This document shows positions 28,488 to 37,545 of a stretch of 64,000 nucleotides of DNA, one piece after another. The stretch comes from Pseudomonadales bacterium (GTDB lineage Bacteria > Pseudomonadota > Gammaproteobacteria > Pseudomonadales > Azotimanducaceae). Position 1 is the stretch's first letter. Every line of letters begins with the position of its first letter. The notes under the pieces are model-generated. The model searched no databases and was not told where the DNA came from. It saw nothing but the letters and a program-made list of their open reading frames with translations. The stretch is from assembly GCA_024234635.1 (NCBI GenBank), contig JACKNX010000001.1, positions 452,871-516,870 of the forward strand, written 5' to 3'. A program made the position numbers and the translations under genes.

Positions 28488-29900
28488 ATGCCAAAGACAG
28501 ACAGCTACGCAACCTGGCACGCAGCGGCAACCGCCGCGGACGAACGCTCCGGCGCCATGGCCTGGCGGCGGCAGGACGCCAGTCGACGCTACGACTACAA
28601 GATCATCAAGCACCGGCTCAGCGAACTTCGCGCGGTCAAAACGCTGGGTGACGTACATCGCCTGCTCTACTGGCTGAACGAAGGCATCCACGGCAACATG
28701 GGTGGCATCGGTTCTTCCAGCATGTATACCAAGGCGAAGTCTGGAACGAAGTTTCTCGTCAGCGACTATCTCGCCGAGCTTGCCGATGCACTCGAAGTCG
28801 TGGCACGCGCCAGCGAAGCCGACATACCATTCAACGAACGCCTCGAATTTTTCCGTCGCGCCAGTCACTGCTTTGGCCGGACGGCGCTGATGCTCAGCGG
28901 CGGCGGGTCACTGGGACCGTTCCATGTTGGCGTAATCAAGGCACTGTCCGAACAGCATCTGCTGCCGAACGTCATCTCCGGCTCCAGCGCCGGCTCCATC
29001 ATCACCGCCATCATCGGTACGCGAAAGTCGCTGGCGATCAGCAACACACTGGGCTCGGACCTGGTCGTGCACACGCTGGAGAGCATGGATGCACAACGGG
29101 TGCTCACCTCCGGCAGCAATCGGCAACTCAGCACCGACGCGGTGCGAAGCCTTGTCAGCCAGCTGATACCGGACGTGACATTCCAGGAAGCCTTCGAAGA
29201 AACCGGACGGCAGATCAACATCACCGTATCGCCCAAGGAGTTGCATCAGCACTCCCGCCTGCTCAACGCGATTACCTCGCCCAATGTCTACCTGCGCGAA
29301 GCGGTGCTGGCCTCCTGCGCCGTGCCCGGTGTTTTCCCTGCGGTCACCCTGGCGGCAAAAAACGTACGTGGTGAACGACAGCCTTACGTGCCTTCGCGCC
29401 AGTGGGTGGACGGGTCGATGACGGACGACCTGCCAGCAAAACGTCTTGCCCGCCTGTACGGGGTCAACCACTTCATCACAAGTCAGATCAATCCCCTGGT
29501 GACCTGGGCGATGAACGACACCCAACGGTCGGACACGTTGTATGCGAAATTGTGGGAGATCAACCAGAACGCGACGCGGGAATGGTTGAAGGCCACCTAT
29601 CCCCTGGCGATGCAGTTGACCCGCTCCTACTTCCCGCTGAACGTCTACACGCGCATGTTCTACAACCTGATCACGCAGGACTATACGGCGGATATCAACA
29701 TCCTTCCCGAGCGTCGGTACTGGGATCCCCGCAAGCTGCTGTCCGCCTTGTCGGAGCACGAAGTCCGCTCGCTGATCGAGGAAGGCGAAAGGCAGGCCTG
29801 GCCCAAGATCGAGATGATCCGCAACTGCACGCTCGTCAGCCGTACGCTGGATCGGATCCTTGCCGATATGGAAAAACAAAGCCTGTCGATGGCGGCGTAG
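28488..29900 (+). CDS. DUF3336 plus patatin-like phospholipase/lipase
   Basis: 470-residue protein. Residues about 1-130 are the DUF3336 domain (IIKHRLSELRAVKTLGDVHRLL) found on yeast Tgl3/4/5 lipases and bacterial relatives. The patatin domain has oxyanion loop SGGGSLG (137-143), nucleophile motif GSSAG (165-169; Ser167) and catalytic Asp308 in DGS, so the Ser-Asp dyad is intact. No signal peptide is seen; action on cytoplasmic or inner-membrane lipids or storage lipids is likely. The start has GAAGGA nine bases upstream. It appears monocistronic, with its own hairpin after the stop. Confidence 0.88.
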   Translation: MPKTDSYATWHAAATAADERSGAMAWRRQDASRRYDYKIIKHRLSELRAVKTLGDVHRLLYWLNEGIHGNMGGIGSSSMYTKAKSGTKFLVSDYLAELADALEVVARASEADIPFNERLEFFRRASHCFGRTALMLSGGGSLGPFHVGVIKALSEQHLLPNVISGSSAGSIITAIIGTRKSLAISNTLGSDLVVHTLESMDAQRVLTSGSNRQLSTDAVRSLVSQLIPDVTFQEAFEETGRQINITVSPKELHQHSRLLNAITSPNVYLREAVLASCAVPGVFPAVTLAAKNVRGERQPYVPSRQWVDGSMTDDLPAKRLARLYGVNHFITSQINPLVTWAMNDTQRSDTLYAKLWEINQNATREWLKATYPLAMQLTRSYFPLNVYTRMFYNLITQDYTADINILPERRYWDPRKLLSALSEHEVRSLIEEGERQAWPKIEMIRNCTLVSRTLDRILADMEKQSLSMAA

Positions 29901-29903
29901 GGC

Positions 29904-29926
29904 GCGCCGCAAACCACGCGCGGCGC
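29904..29926 (+). terminator. Hairpin after the patatin-like gene
   Basis: GCGCCGC (29904-29910) pairs with GCGGCGC (29920-29926) over a nine-base loop, four bases after the stop. There is no U-run, so intrinsic termination is doubtful. Confidence 0.35.
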
Positions 29927-30076
29927 ATCAGCGATTGATGACCGCTCTGACGGCACGAGGCGCCGTGATCGAGGACCGACAGCGCGGCAGATGAGGACCC
30001 AGGCCACAGAAGGATGAGAGCGGCATGGGACTTTCACGATACCATTGCAAGTCCAATGCCACGTGAGCACCCGCCG

Positions 30077-30916
30077 ATGTCCAATTCTCTGCAACGGACG
30101 ATTTCGCACGCCTGGGAGAATCGCGAAGAGCCGGAAAGCGTACGCACGGACACCGTTCGCCAGGCTGTTGCCACCGCTCTGCAATTGCTGGACGAGGGCA
30201 CGCTGCGCGTCGCGGAAAAGGCCAATGGCACCTGGCGCGTCAATCAATGGCTGAAGCAGGCTGTGTTGCTCAGCTTCATCCTGAACGACATGCGGCGCAT
30301 CGAAGGCGGTCCTGACCACGGTGGCTGGTGGGACAAGGTCGCCTCGAAGTTCCAGGACTGGGACGAGGCGCGCTTCCGGGAAGCCGCCTTTCGCGCCGTA
30401 CCCTCCGCGGTGGTTCGCCACTCCGCCTACGTGGCACCTTCCGTGGTGCTGATGCCCAGCTTCGTGAACGTCGGCGCCTACGTCGATAGCGGTACGATGA
30501 TCGATACCTGGGCAACGGTGGGCTCGTGCGCGCAGATCGGCCGCAACTGTCACATCTCCGGCGGTGTTGGCATCGCCGGTGTCCTGGAACCGCTGCAGAG
30601 CCAACCCGTGATCATCGAAGACGATTGTTTCATCGGTGCGCGCTCGGAAGTCGCGGAAGGCGTTATCGTCGAACAGGGCAGCGTGCTGTCCATGGGCGTC
30701 TACATCGGGGCATCCACCAAAATTGTCCATCGCGATACGGGTGAGATCATCACGGGGCGTGTGCCGGCATATTCTGTGGTGGTACCCGGCACGCTGGGCG
30801 GCGGTCAGCGTGCAGACGGTAGCCAGATTCCGGGGTTGTACTGCGCGGTGATCATCAAACAGGTGGACGCGCGAACGCGCTCGAAGACGTCCATCAACGA
30901 ACTGTTGCGGGACTGA
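30077..30916 (+). CDS. dapD: Tetrahydrodipicolinate N-succinyltransferase
   Basis: Succinylates tetrahydrodipicolinate in the succinylase branch of lysine and meso-DAP synthesis. The ATG at 30077 gives 279 residues (E. coli 274); two upstream ATGs in frame are less family-like. An N-terminal helical domain precedes the left-handed parallel beta-helix of hexapeptide repeats (about 105-245), including NVGAYVDSGTMIDTWATVG and GVGIAGVLEPL. It stands alone here; dapC and dapE are not adjacent. Confidence 0.96.
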   Translation: MSNSLQRTISHAWENREEPESVRTDTVRQAVATALQLLDEGTLRVAEKANGTWRVNQWLKQAVLLSFILNDMRRIEGGPDHGGWWDKVASKFQDWDEARFREAAFRAVPSAVVRHSAYVAPSVVLMPSFVNVGAYVDSGTMIDTWATVGSCAQIGRNCHISGGVGIAGVLEPLQSQPVIIEDDCFIGARSEVAEGVIVEQGSVLSMGVYIGASTKIVHRDTGEIITGRVPAYSVVVPGTLGGGQRADGSQIPGLYCAVIIKQVDARTRSKTSINELLRD

Positions 30917-31313
30917 TTGCGACCCCTGGTCTTTCACGCGCTGCATGACGCGGACGACGAGGCCGGCGGGCACCGCGATACGGCATGAAATCTGCCGGCT
31001 GAAGATGCAAAGGGGAACGGTCGTCTACTGCCTTTGGATGACACGAGCGGCCTGCGTATGGGTGACAAGTCAATCCCCGTTACGATCATTGCTGTAAGCG
31101 TCGACAACCGCGCAAGGAAACTACGGCTCGCCAGATCACACGGGACATGACTCCGGACCTGGCACTCGACGATCGATGGGGCCATGACGCCTGGTATGTC
31201 ATGGCCCAACCGATTGTATTGATGTCACCGATGGAACCCATGGAAAAGTTTCGCTTGAGTCGCTGGCCGGATCGGTTACGGTCCCACGGAACTCCATCAA
31301 GGGATTCGCGGAT
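30917..31313. other. 397-bp intergenic region without a recognised gene
   Basis: It lies between dapD and the ferritin-like gene. Short open frames here run on out of frame into the next gene and have no family features. No strong terminator, tRNA or repeat was seen; a promoter for the downstream gene is presumably inside but no convincing -35/-10 pair was found. Confidence 0.5.
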
Positions 31314-31799
31314 ATGGCCAACGAAGAACACCTTCGGGAATACGCCTCACCGCCCTGTTATCAACACGAGTTCGATGACTCGCCCGGCAAGCTTCCCCCC
31401 GACGTAGCTGCCATCCTCAATGAACTGCTGCAGGGGGAACGCGCCGGCGCCATGGCAATCATCACGATGAATGCGGTAGCGGACGGCCAGCTTGGATCGC
31501 TGCTGAAAACGGTGGCAGAAGACGAAGCGCGATTCTGCGCGATGTTGCATCGACATCTGACAAGGCTTGGCCATGTGCCGAGCCGTGGAATCGGTGTGTT
31601 CTATGAAAAGCTGGTCAAACGGCCCACGCTCGATGAAAAACTTCGACTGCTCGATCGCGGACAATCGGCGGTCGTGCGGATGCTCGATGGCGTGCTCTCC
31701 TCGATCGAAGATGCCGCCTTGCGTGAGGATCTGGAAGAGATGCGTACGGTCCATGTACGCAACATCGAAGCCTGTGCGAAGTATGTGACCACGGGCTGA
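31314..31799 (+). CDS. Ferritin-like protein (DUF6306-type)
   Basis: 161-residue, largely helical protein. LLQGERAGA (Glu42), EDEARFCAMLHRH (Glu69/Glu71, His79/His81) and a C-terminal helix with EEMRTVHVRN (Glu141/Glu142, His147) are spaced like the metal ligands of a four-helix ferritin-like bundle; the same pattern occurs in proteins carrying DUF6306. A diiron or other metal site is inferred, not proven. No signal peptide. The gene is followed by a hairpin repeat and then a LysR regulator on the same strand. Confidence 0.65.
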   Translation: MANEEHLREYASPPCYQHEFDDSPGKLPPDVAAILNELLQGERAGAMAIITMNAVADGQLGSLLKTVAEDEARFCAMLHRHLTRLGHVPSRGIGVFYEKLVKRPTLDEKLRLLDRGQSAVVRMLDGVLSSIEDAALREDLEEMRTVHVRNIEACAKYVTTG

Positions 31800-31934
31800 C
31801 GCAACGCCCTTTCCCTGTCGCGTTCGGCCACCGCGGGCGGTGTGTGCCCGCAGTTGCCGTGCTGGCAGCGGGAGTGACGGACGGTCCAGGCCAACCCACC
31901 CGGTTTGCGGACAGGCACTATCCGAGCGACACGT

Positions 31935-32032
31935 CAGCCTCGTCGACTCGCGCCAAATACAGCGTTTTCCGCTGCGTTTTCGGGCCAGCAATCACCGGCT
32001 GGCTGACCAGGCTGCTTTTCGAGCAGCCTGGT
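31935..32032 (+). repeat. Hairpin-array repeat, copy 2 (5' hairpin missing)
   Basis: About 98 bp aligned with the 3' two-thirds of copy 1. It shares CGCCAAATxCAGCGTTTTCCG, GGGCCAGC and the terminal hairpin, here an 11-bp perfect stem ACCAGGCTGCT/AGCAGCCTGGT (32006-32016 and 32022-32032). Sequence changes in the last stem keep pairing, which argues that structure is selected. It occupies part of the 348-bp gap between the ferritin-like and LysR genes; the rest holds no recognised feature. Confidence 0.75.
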
Positions 32033-32147
32033 AGCCGCCTCCGCCCTGGAGACAGGCTTGATATCGGTCACGATATGGGGAACCACGTTATATATCAGTA
32101 GTACGAATACAATTCAGCCATCGTCAGCGAGTGGTGGAGACCGCCTC

Positions 32148-33008
32148 ATGGATACGGAACTTGCCCGAACGTTTCTCACCGTGGTGGCCGCCGGAAACTT
32201 CAGCAATGCAGCGCCGCGCCTGTATGTGACGCAATCGACCGTGAGCGCCCGCATCAGCGCACTCGAGGATCAGCTCGGCTGCCGATTGTTCGTCCGCAAC
32301 AAGGGCGGAACCACTCTGACCGCCCAGGGGCGCTGGTTTCAATCCCATGCAGCCAATCTGGTAAGGACGGTTGCGCGCGTGAAGCAGGAAATCGGCGTTG
32401 CGGCGGGCTTCTCGGCAAGCGTCACGATCGGCGGCCGTTTCGGCCTCTGGGAAAGTCTGCTTCTTGCTGTGCTGCCCCGAATTCGCCAGGAAGCCCGAAG
32501 CCTGGCCATCCGGAGCGAAATCGGCTTCGAAGACGATTTGATGCAGGGACTCGTAGAAGGAAGGCTGGATGTCGGCGTGATGTACACCCCCGAGAACCGG
32601 CCCGGCCTGGTGATAAGGCCGCTCCACGAGGAAACCCTCGTCTACGTGACAAGCAATCCCGATACCGCCGACATACCTTGCGAGGGCTATGTATACGTTG
32701 ACTGGGGGCCGGAATTCGCCAGCCAGCACAGCGCCAGTTTTCCTGCATTTGCCGGCGCCCAATTGACAGCAAACGTCGGCTGGCTCGGCCTGCAGCACAT
32801 CCTCGCGCATGGCGGCTCGGGCTATTTTCCGTTCCGCCTGGTCAGGGCTGAACTGGTCGCGGGTCGTCTGCATCGACGCTCCGAAGCGCCCGACTTTACG
32901 CTGCCCGCCTATGTCGCCTATCAGGCCGATCACGACCCGGAAACGGTAGGCATCGTCGTTGATTTGATCGAACGCACAACCCGGGAGGTGCTCCGGGACA
33001 GCATCTGA
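32148..33008 (+). CDS. LysR-family transcriptional regulator
   Basis: 286 residues from the ATG at 32148 with GGTGGAG upstream; the upstream extension to 32058 is not LysR-like. The N-terminal winged helix (MDTELARTFLTVVAAGNFSN, VTQSTVSARISALEDQLG) is followed by a periplasmic-binding-type effector domain with VGVMYTPENRPGL. The effector is unknown. LysR regulators usually control a divergent neighbour; here the nearest genes are on the same strand (ferritin-like) or convergent (rplQ), so no target can be named. Confidence 0.92.
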   Translation: MDTELARTFLTVVAAGNFSNAAPRLYVTQSTVSARISALEDQLGCRLFVRNKGGTTLTAQGRWFQSHAANLVRTVARVKQEIGVAAGFSASVTIGGRFGLWESLLLAVLPRIRQEARSLAIRSEIGFEDDLMQGLVEGRLDVGVMYTPENRPGLVIRPLHEETLVYVTSNPDTADIPCEGYVYVDWGPEFASQHSASFPAFAGAQLTANVGWLGLQHILAHGGSGYFPFRLVRAELVAGRLHRRSEAPDFTLPAYVAYQADHDPETVGIVVDLIERTTREVLRDSI

Positions 33009-33104
33009 CTGCCATCGAGGTTGCTCCCCTCGCGCGGTGGATCCTGCCGCCGGTACGGCGCGCCATTGCGTGCAACGTAGTCCGGCCTCAGCAGAGAACC
33101 AGGC

Positions 33105-33137
33105 AAAAAAAACGGGATCCAGCCGGATCCCGTCTTT
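33105..33137 (-). terminator. Intrinsic terminator after rplQ (bidirectional)
   Basis: ACGGGATCC/GGATCCCGT hairpin with a short loop. On the minus strand it is followed by eight T residues (33105-33112 as A), and on the plus strand by TCTTTT. It closes the ribosomal cluster and probably also the convergent LysR gene. Confidence 0.9.
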
Positions 33138-33171
33138 TGTCTGCCTGGGCCGCCTTTCGGGCCCGCAGGCT

Positions 33172-33576
33172 TCAATCCTCGTCGCCGTCATCCTCGTCAT
33201 CGTCGATATCCACGTCCACCGGGCGATCGACGAGTTCGATGAACGCCATGGGCGCCGCGTCGCCAGGCCGGAACCCGCACTTGAGAATGCGGGTGTAGCC
33301 ACCTGGACGCGTGGAATAACGGGGGCCGAGTTCGCTGAACAGCTTGCCCACCGCTTCCTTCGAACGCGTGCGGGCAAAAGCCAGCCTGCGATTGGCTACC
33401 GAGTCTTCCTTCGCGAGCGTAATCAACGGCTCTACGAAGCGACGCAACTCCTTTGCCTTCGGCAGCGTGGTGCGGATGACTTCATGTTCCACCAGCGACG
33501 CCACCATATTCTTGTACATGGCCTGCCGGTGAGAACTGTTACGGCCCAGTTGCCGTCCACTCAGTTTGTGACGCAT
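33172..33576 (-). CDS. rplQ: 50S ribosomal protein L17
   Basis: 134 residues, starting MRHKLSGRQLGRNSSHRQAM. The last gene of the alpha operon, 33 bases after rpoA. The C-terminal tail is acidic (DVDIDDDEDDGDED), an extension E. coli L17 lacks in this form. Confidence 0.96.
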   Translation of the reverse strand: MRHKLSGRQLGRNSSHRQAMYKNMVASLVEHEVIRTTLPKAKELRRFVEPLITLAKEDSVANRRLAFARTRSKEAVGKLFSELGPRYSTRPGGYTRILKCGFRPGDAAPMAFIELVDRPVDVDIDDDEDDGDED

Positions 33577-33609
33577 TTGCTCTTACTCTCTTTACCTGCC
33601 GCGCCGCGG

Positions 33610-34605
33610 TCAACCCGCATGACGGTTGTCACCGCGCAATCCTGCCGGTGGCCAGTTTTCCAGTCGCATACCCAATGACAACCCACGCGAGGCCAGTACA
33701 TCCTTGATTTCCGTCAGGGATTTCTTGCCCAGGTTCGGCGTCTTCAGCAGCTCCACCTCGGTGCGCTGGATCAGGTCACCGATGTAGTAGATGTTTTCGG
33801 CCTTCAGACAGTTGGCAGACCGTACCGTAAGCTCGAGATCGTCGACAGGACGCGTGAGGATGGGATCGACTTCATCGATCTTCTCTTCCACCATCGGCTC
33901 ACCTTCGCTCTCCAGATCCACGAATACCGCCAGCTGCTGCTGAAGGATTGTCGCGGCGCGGCGAATGGCTTCTTCCGGATCGATGGTGCCGTTGGTTTCG
34001 ATTTCCAGGATCAGCTTGTCCAGGTCCGTACGCTGCTCGACCCGCGCGGCTTCCACGCTGTAGGACACGCGGCGCATCGGGCTGTAGCTGGCATCGAGAC
34101 GCAGCACGCCAATCGGGCGTGATTCTTCTTCGACAGCCAGGCTGTCCACCGGCACATACCCGCGCCCTCGCGTAACGCGCGCTTCCAGGCGGATGGCGCC
34201 ACGGTCATTCAGGGTGCAGATGACGTGATCCGGATTGGCAATCTCCACGTCTTCAGTGAGCTGGAAATCACCAGCGGTAACTTCACCACCACCGCTCTTG
34301 CTCAGCGAAATGATTGCCTCGTCCTGGTTGTGCAGCAGAACCGCCACATTCTTCAGGTTGAGCAGGATATCGATGACATCTTCCTGCACACCTTCGATGG
34401 TGCTGTATTCGTGCAGCACACCGTCGATCTGCACTTCCGTAATGGCGCAGCCCGGCATGGACGACAGCAGGATGCGGCGCAGCGTATTACCGAGCGTGTG
34501 GCCGAAACCACGCTCCAGAGGCTCCAGCGACACGCGGGCACGCGTTGGGCTGGCCGTCTGGACGTCGATAATGCGCGGCGTAAGAAATTCGTTTACCGAT
34601 GACAT
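33610..34605 (-). CDS. rpoA: RNA polymerase alpha subunit
   Basis: 331 residues from the ATG at 34605. N-terminal dimerisation domain with GFGHTLGNTLRRILLSSMPG, linker around 240, and C-terminal domain with ANCLKAENIYYIGDLIQRTEVELLKTPNLGKKSL that contacts UP elements and activators. It lies between rpsD and rplQ. Confidence 0.97.
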   Translation of the reverse strand: MSSVNEFLTPRIIDVQTASPTRARVSLEPLERGFGHTLGNTLRRILLSSMPGCAITEVQIDGVLHEYSTIEGVQEDVIDILLNLKNVAVLLHNQDEAIISLSKSGGGEVTAGDFQLTEDVEIANPDHVICTLNDRGAIRLEARVTRGRGYVPVDSLAVEEESRPIGVLRLDASYSPMRRVSYSVEAARVEQRTDLDKLILEIETNGTIDPEEAIRRAATILQQQLAVFVDLESEGEPMVEEKIDEVDPILTRPVDDLELTVRSANCLKAENIYYIGDLIQRTEVELLKTPNLGKKSLTEIKDVLASRGLSLGMRLENWPPAGLRGDNRHAG

Positions 34606-34626
34606 GCGGTCGTCTCCTGTGCGCAA

Positions 34627-35247
34627 TTACTTGGAGTAGAGTTCCACGATCAGGCTTTCGTTGATTTCGGACGGCAGTTCCTCCCGATCCGGCAGCCGTT
34701 TGAACACACCTTCCATCGCGCCTGCGTTCACTTCCACCCACTCCACCGACGGACGCTGTGCCGCGAGTTGCAGAGCAGCCTGAACGCGCAGCTGCTGCTT
34801 GGCGTGACTGGCGATGGAGATCGTGTCGCCATCACGAACCTGGTAGGACGGAATATTCACCGACGCACCGTTGACGAGCACCGACTTGTGCGATACCAGC
34901 TGCCGCGATTCGGCACGCGTGGAGCCGAAGCCCATGCGATAGACAACGTTGTCCAGACGACGTTCCAGCAGCATCAGCAGGTTGGCGCCGGTGTTGCCCT
35001 TCTGACGTTCCGCCTTGTGGTAGTAGTTACGGAACTGGCGCTCCAGCAAACCGTAGATACGACGCACTTTCTGCTTTTCGCGCAACTGCACCGCGTAATC
35101 GGACAAACGTCCGCGACGGGCGCCGTGCTGACCGGGTACTGCTTCGATCTTGCACTTGGAATCGATCGGCCGTACGCCGCTCTTGAGGTACAGATCCGTA
35201 CCTTCACGACGGGACAGCTTGAGTTTGGGACCAAGGTAACGAGCCAT
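34627..35247 (-). CDS. rpsD: 30S ribosomal protein S4
   Basis: 206 residues, the same as E. coli. Binds 16S rRNA early and, in enterics, represses the alpha operon. C-terminal S4 domain (RLDNVVYRMGFGSTRAESRQLVSH). Type C-, without the zinc cysteines. 21 bases before rpoA. Confidence 0.97.
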   Translation of the reverse strand: MARYLGPKLKLSRREGTDLYLKSGVRPIDSKCKIEAVPGQHGARRGRLSDYAVQLREKQKVRRIYGLLERQFRNYYHKAERQKGNTGANLLMLLERRLDNVVYRMGFGSTRAESRQLVSHKSVLVNGASVNIPSYQVRDGDTISIASHAKQQLRVQAALQLAAQRPSVEWVEVNAGAMEGVFKRLPDREELPSEINESLIVELYSK

Positions 35248-35269
35248 GTTCTACTCCGTACCCGCAGGA

Positions 35270-35644
35270 CTACACACGGCGCCGCTTCGGCGGGCGGCAA
35301 CCGTTGTGAGGAATGGGGGTGATGTCGGAAATGCTGTTGATGCGCAGTCCGGCGGCGTTCAGTGCGCGCACGGCGGACTCCCGGCCGGGGCCCGGCCCCT
35401 TGACACGAACATCGACGCTTTTCATGCCATATTCCAACGCCACCTGCGAACAGCGCTCCGCAGCCACCTGGGCTGCAAACGGCGTGCTCTTGCGCGAACC
35501 GCGGAAGCCGGAGCCACCGGAAGTTGCCCAGGCAAGCGCGTTACCCTGACGGTCACTGATCGTCACGATGGTGTTGTTGAACGACGCGTGGATGTGGGCG
35601 ATGCCGTCCGTCACCACACGCTTGATCTTTTTCTTTTCAGCCAT
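35270..35644 (-). CDS. rpsK: 30S ribosomal protein S11
   Basis: 124 residues. Platform protein; HIHASFNNTIVTISDRQGN near the start and the basic C-terminus CRPPKRRRV. Between rpsM and rpsD. Confidence 0.97.
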   Translation of the reverse strand: MAEKKKIKRVVTDGIAHIHASFNNTIVTISDRQGNALAWATSGGSGFRGSRKSTPFAAQVAAERCSQVALEYGMKSVDVRVKGPGPGRESAVRALNAAGLRINSISDITPIPHNGCRPPKRRRV

Positions 35645-35669
35645 TTCGGTTCAGACCCTGTTGGCGGTA

Positions 35670-36026
35670 TTACTTGCGGATCGGACGCGGCGGTCCTTTC
35701 CGGGTGCGGGCGTTGGTACGGGTGCGCTGACCACGCACCGGCAGGTTACGGCGATGCCGCAGCCCGCGGTAGCAGCCGAGGTCCATCAGCCGCTTGATGC
35801 TCATGTTCACCTGGCGGCGCAGATCACCTTCCACCGTCAGCTTCGACACCTCGGTACGCAGCGCATCCAGACGTTCCTCCGTCAGGTCGCCGATCTTTTC
35901 GTTGGGCGCGACACCTGCCGCTTCACAGAGCATCAGGGCGGTGGTGCGACCGATACCGTAGATGTAGGTCAGCGAAATACCGGCGTGTTTGTTGTCCGGT
36001 ATGTTGATTCCCGCAATACGAGCCAT
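35670..36026 (-). CDS. rpsM: 30S ribosomal protein S13
   Basis: 118 residues, the same as E. coli. Head protein contacting P-site tRNA; ARIAGINIPDNKHAGISLTYIYGIG and the basic tail RKGPPRPIRK. First gene after rpmJ, at the spc-alpha junction. Confidence 0.97.
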   Translation of the reverse strand: MARIAGINIPDNKHAGISLTYIYGIGRTTALMLCEAAGVAPNEKIGDLTEERLDALRTEVSKLTVEGDLRRQVNMSIKRLMDLGCYRGLRHRRNLPVRGQRTRTNARTRKGPPRPIRK

Positions 36027-36029
36027 AGT

Positions 36030-36146
36030 TCAACCTTGCCGTTGTTTGTGTCGCGGTTCGACACTGCAGATCACCCTAACCGCACCGTTGCGCCGAACGA
36101 TTTTGCAGTTACGGCATACTTTCTTTACCGATGCGCGCACTTTCAT
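36030..36146 (-). CDS. rpmJ: 50S ribosomal protein L36, zinc-binding form
   Basis: 38 residues, too short for most gene finders. Reads MKVRASVKKVCRNCKIVRRN onward, with Cys11, Cys14, Cys27 and His33 forming the zinc site of the C+ type. It ends at the TGA at 36030-36032, three bases before rpsM, and follows secY by 42 bases, the standard place. Confidence 0.95.
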   Translation of the reverse strand: MKVRASVKKVCRNCKIVRRNGAVRVICSVEPRHKQRQG

Positions 36147-36188
36147 GTCATTACCTCTTCGCTCCGACGAATTGCGGGCAGACCGCCG

Positions 36189-37511
36189 TTACCGGCGTCG
36201 CCCGTAATTCTGCAGATTCGATTTTTCCATCAGCTTCGCGTACTGCGAACTCATCAGGTGACTTTGCACCTGCGCCATGAAGTCCATGGCCACCACGACA
36301 ACGATGAGCAGTGCCGTGCCGCCGAGCTGAAACGTGATGTTGAACGCCACGATCATGAACTCTGGCAACAGGCACACCAGCGTGACATACAGCGCCCCGA
36401 AACAGGTCAGGCGGGTGATCACGTCGTCGATGTACTTTGCGGTCTGGGCGCCTGGCCGGATTCCCGGCACGAAGGCATTCTGCCGCCGCAGATTGTCCGC
36501 CACGTCCTTCGGATCGAACATGATGGCGGTGTAGAAAAAGCTGAAGAATATGATACCGCCTGCGAACAGGAGTATATAGAGCGGCTGTCCCGGTGACAGT
36601 ACGAGCGCCACTTCCTGCAGCCAGCCCATACCCTGACTCGTACCAAACCACTGCGCCATCGACGCCGGCGCCAGCAGCAGGCTGGAGGCGAAAATGGCCG
36701 GGATGACGCCAGCCATGTTGACCTTGAGCGGCAGGTGGCTGGACTGCGCCTGGTAAACACGCCGTCCCTGCTGTCGTCGGGCGTAATTGACCGTAATGCG
36801 CCGCTGACCGCGTTCGATGAATACAACGAGCCCAACGATCACGATCGCAAGTGCTGCAATCGCCAGCAGCGCAATGATGTTGATGTCGCCCTGACGTGCG
36901 GCCTCGAAGGACTGGCCGATGGCGGCCGGGAAGCCCGACACGATGCCGGAGAAGATGAGCAGGCTGATGCCGTTGCCGACGCCGCGCTCGGTGATCTGCT
37001 CGCCCAGCCACATCATGAACATGGCGCCGGTAACCAGGGTGATGATGGACACGGCGTGAAACGCCAGCCCCGGCTGGAACGCCAGCCCCTGCGCGGCCAG
37101 CGTGCTCGTCATCGCGGACCCCTGCACCAGCGCGATGAGCAGCGTGCCCCATCGGGTGTACTGCGTGATCTTGCGGCGGCCGGCCTCACCTTCCTTGCGC
37201 AACTGCATCAGCGGCGGATGCATCATGGACAGCAGGTTCATGATGATGCTGGAGGTGATGTAGGGCATGACGCCCAGCGCCAGGATACTCATGCGCTCCC
37301 AGGCACCGCCCGAGAACATGTTGAACAGCTCCAGGATGCCGCCCTGGTTCTGCCGGAACAGGGACGCGAGTTTCTCGGGGTCGATGCCGGGCACCGGGAT
37401 GTGCGTGCCGGCGCGGTAGACCAGTAGCGCAATCAGCACGAACAGCAGGCGACCGCGCAGCTCGACGAGCCCCGCCTGTACGCCAGCCAGCTGTCCCGGA
37501 TTGGTTGCCAT
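36189..37511 (-). CDS. secY: Preprotein translocase subunit SecY
   Basis: Channel subunit of SecYEG. 440 residues from the ATG at 37511; the longer open frame upstream overlaps rplO territory. Ten hydrophobic spans, with MPYITSSIIMNLL, the plug region after TM1 and the cytoplasmic loops GVGNGISLLIF and PGIRPGAQTAKYIDDVITRLT. secE lies at the other end of the cluster. Confidence 0.97.
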   Translation of the reverse strand: MATNPGQLAGVQAGLVELRGRLLFVLIALLVYRAGTHIPVPGIDPEKLASLFRQNQGGILELFNMFSGGAWERMSILALGVMPYITSSIIMNLLSMMHPPLMQLRKEGEAGRRKITQYTRWGTLLIALVQGSAMTSTLAAQGLAFQPGLAFHAVSIITLVTGAMFMMWLGEQITERGVGNGISLLIFSGIVSGFPAAIGQSFEAARQGDINIIALLAIAALAIVIVGLVVFIERGQRRITVNYARRQQGRRVYQAQSSHLPLKVNMAGVIPAIFASSLLLAPASMAQWFGTSQGMGWLQEVALVLSPGQPLYILLFAGGIIFFSFFYTAIMFDPKDVADNLRRQNAFVPGIRPGAQTAKYIDDVITRLTCFGALYVTLVCLLPEFMIVAFNITFQLGGTALLIVVVVAMDFMAQVQSHLMSSQYAKLMEKSNLQNYGRRR

Positions 37512-37545
37512 TCGCTTGTGCGCTTCCCTTGTCCTGATTTGCCGA

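Noticed and set aside
31147..31407. 86-codon plus-strand frame after dapD
   Set aside because: It runs out of frame into the ferritin-like gene, has no clear ribosome-binding site and resembles no family.
31844..32101. 85-codon frame upstream of the LysR gene
   Set aside because: It is the translated repeat copy 2 and overlaps the LysR upstream region; the shared peptide with copy 1 comes from DNA repetition.
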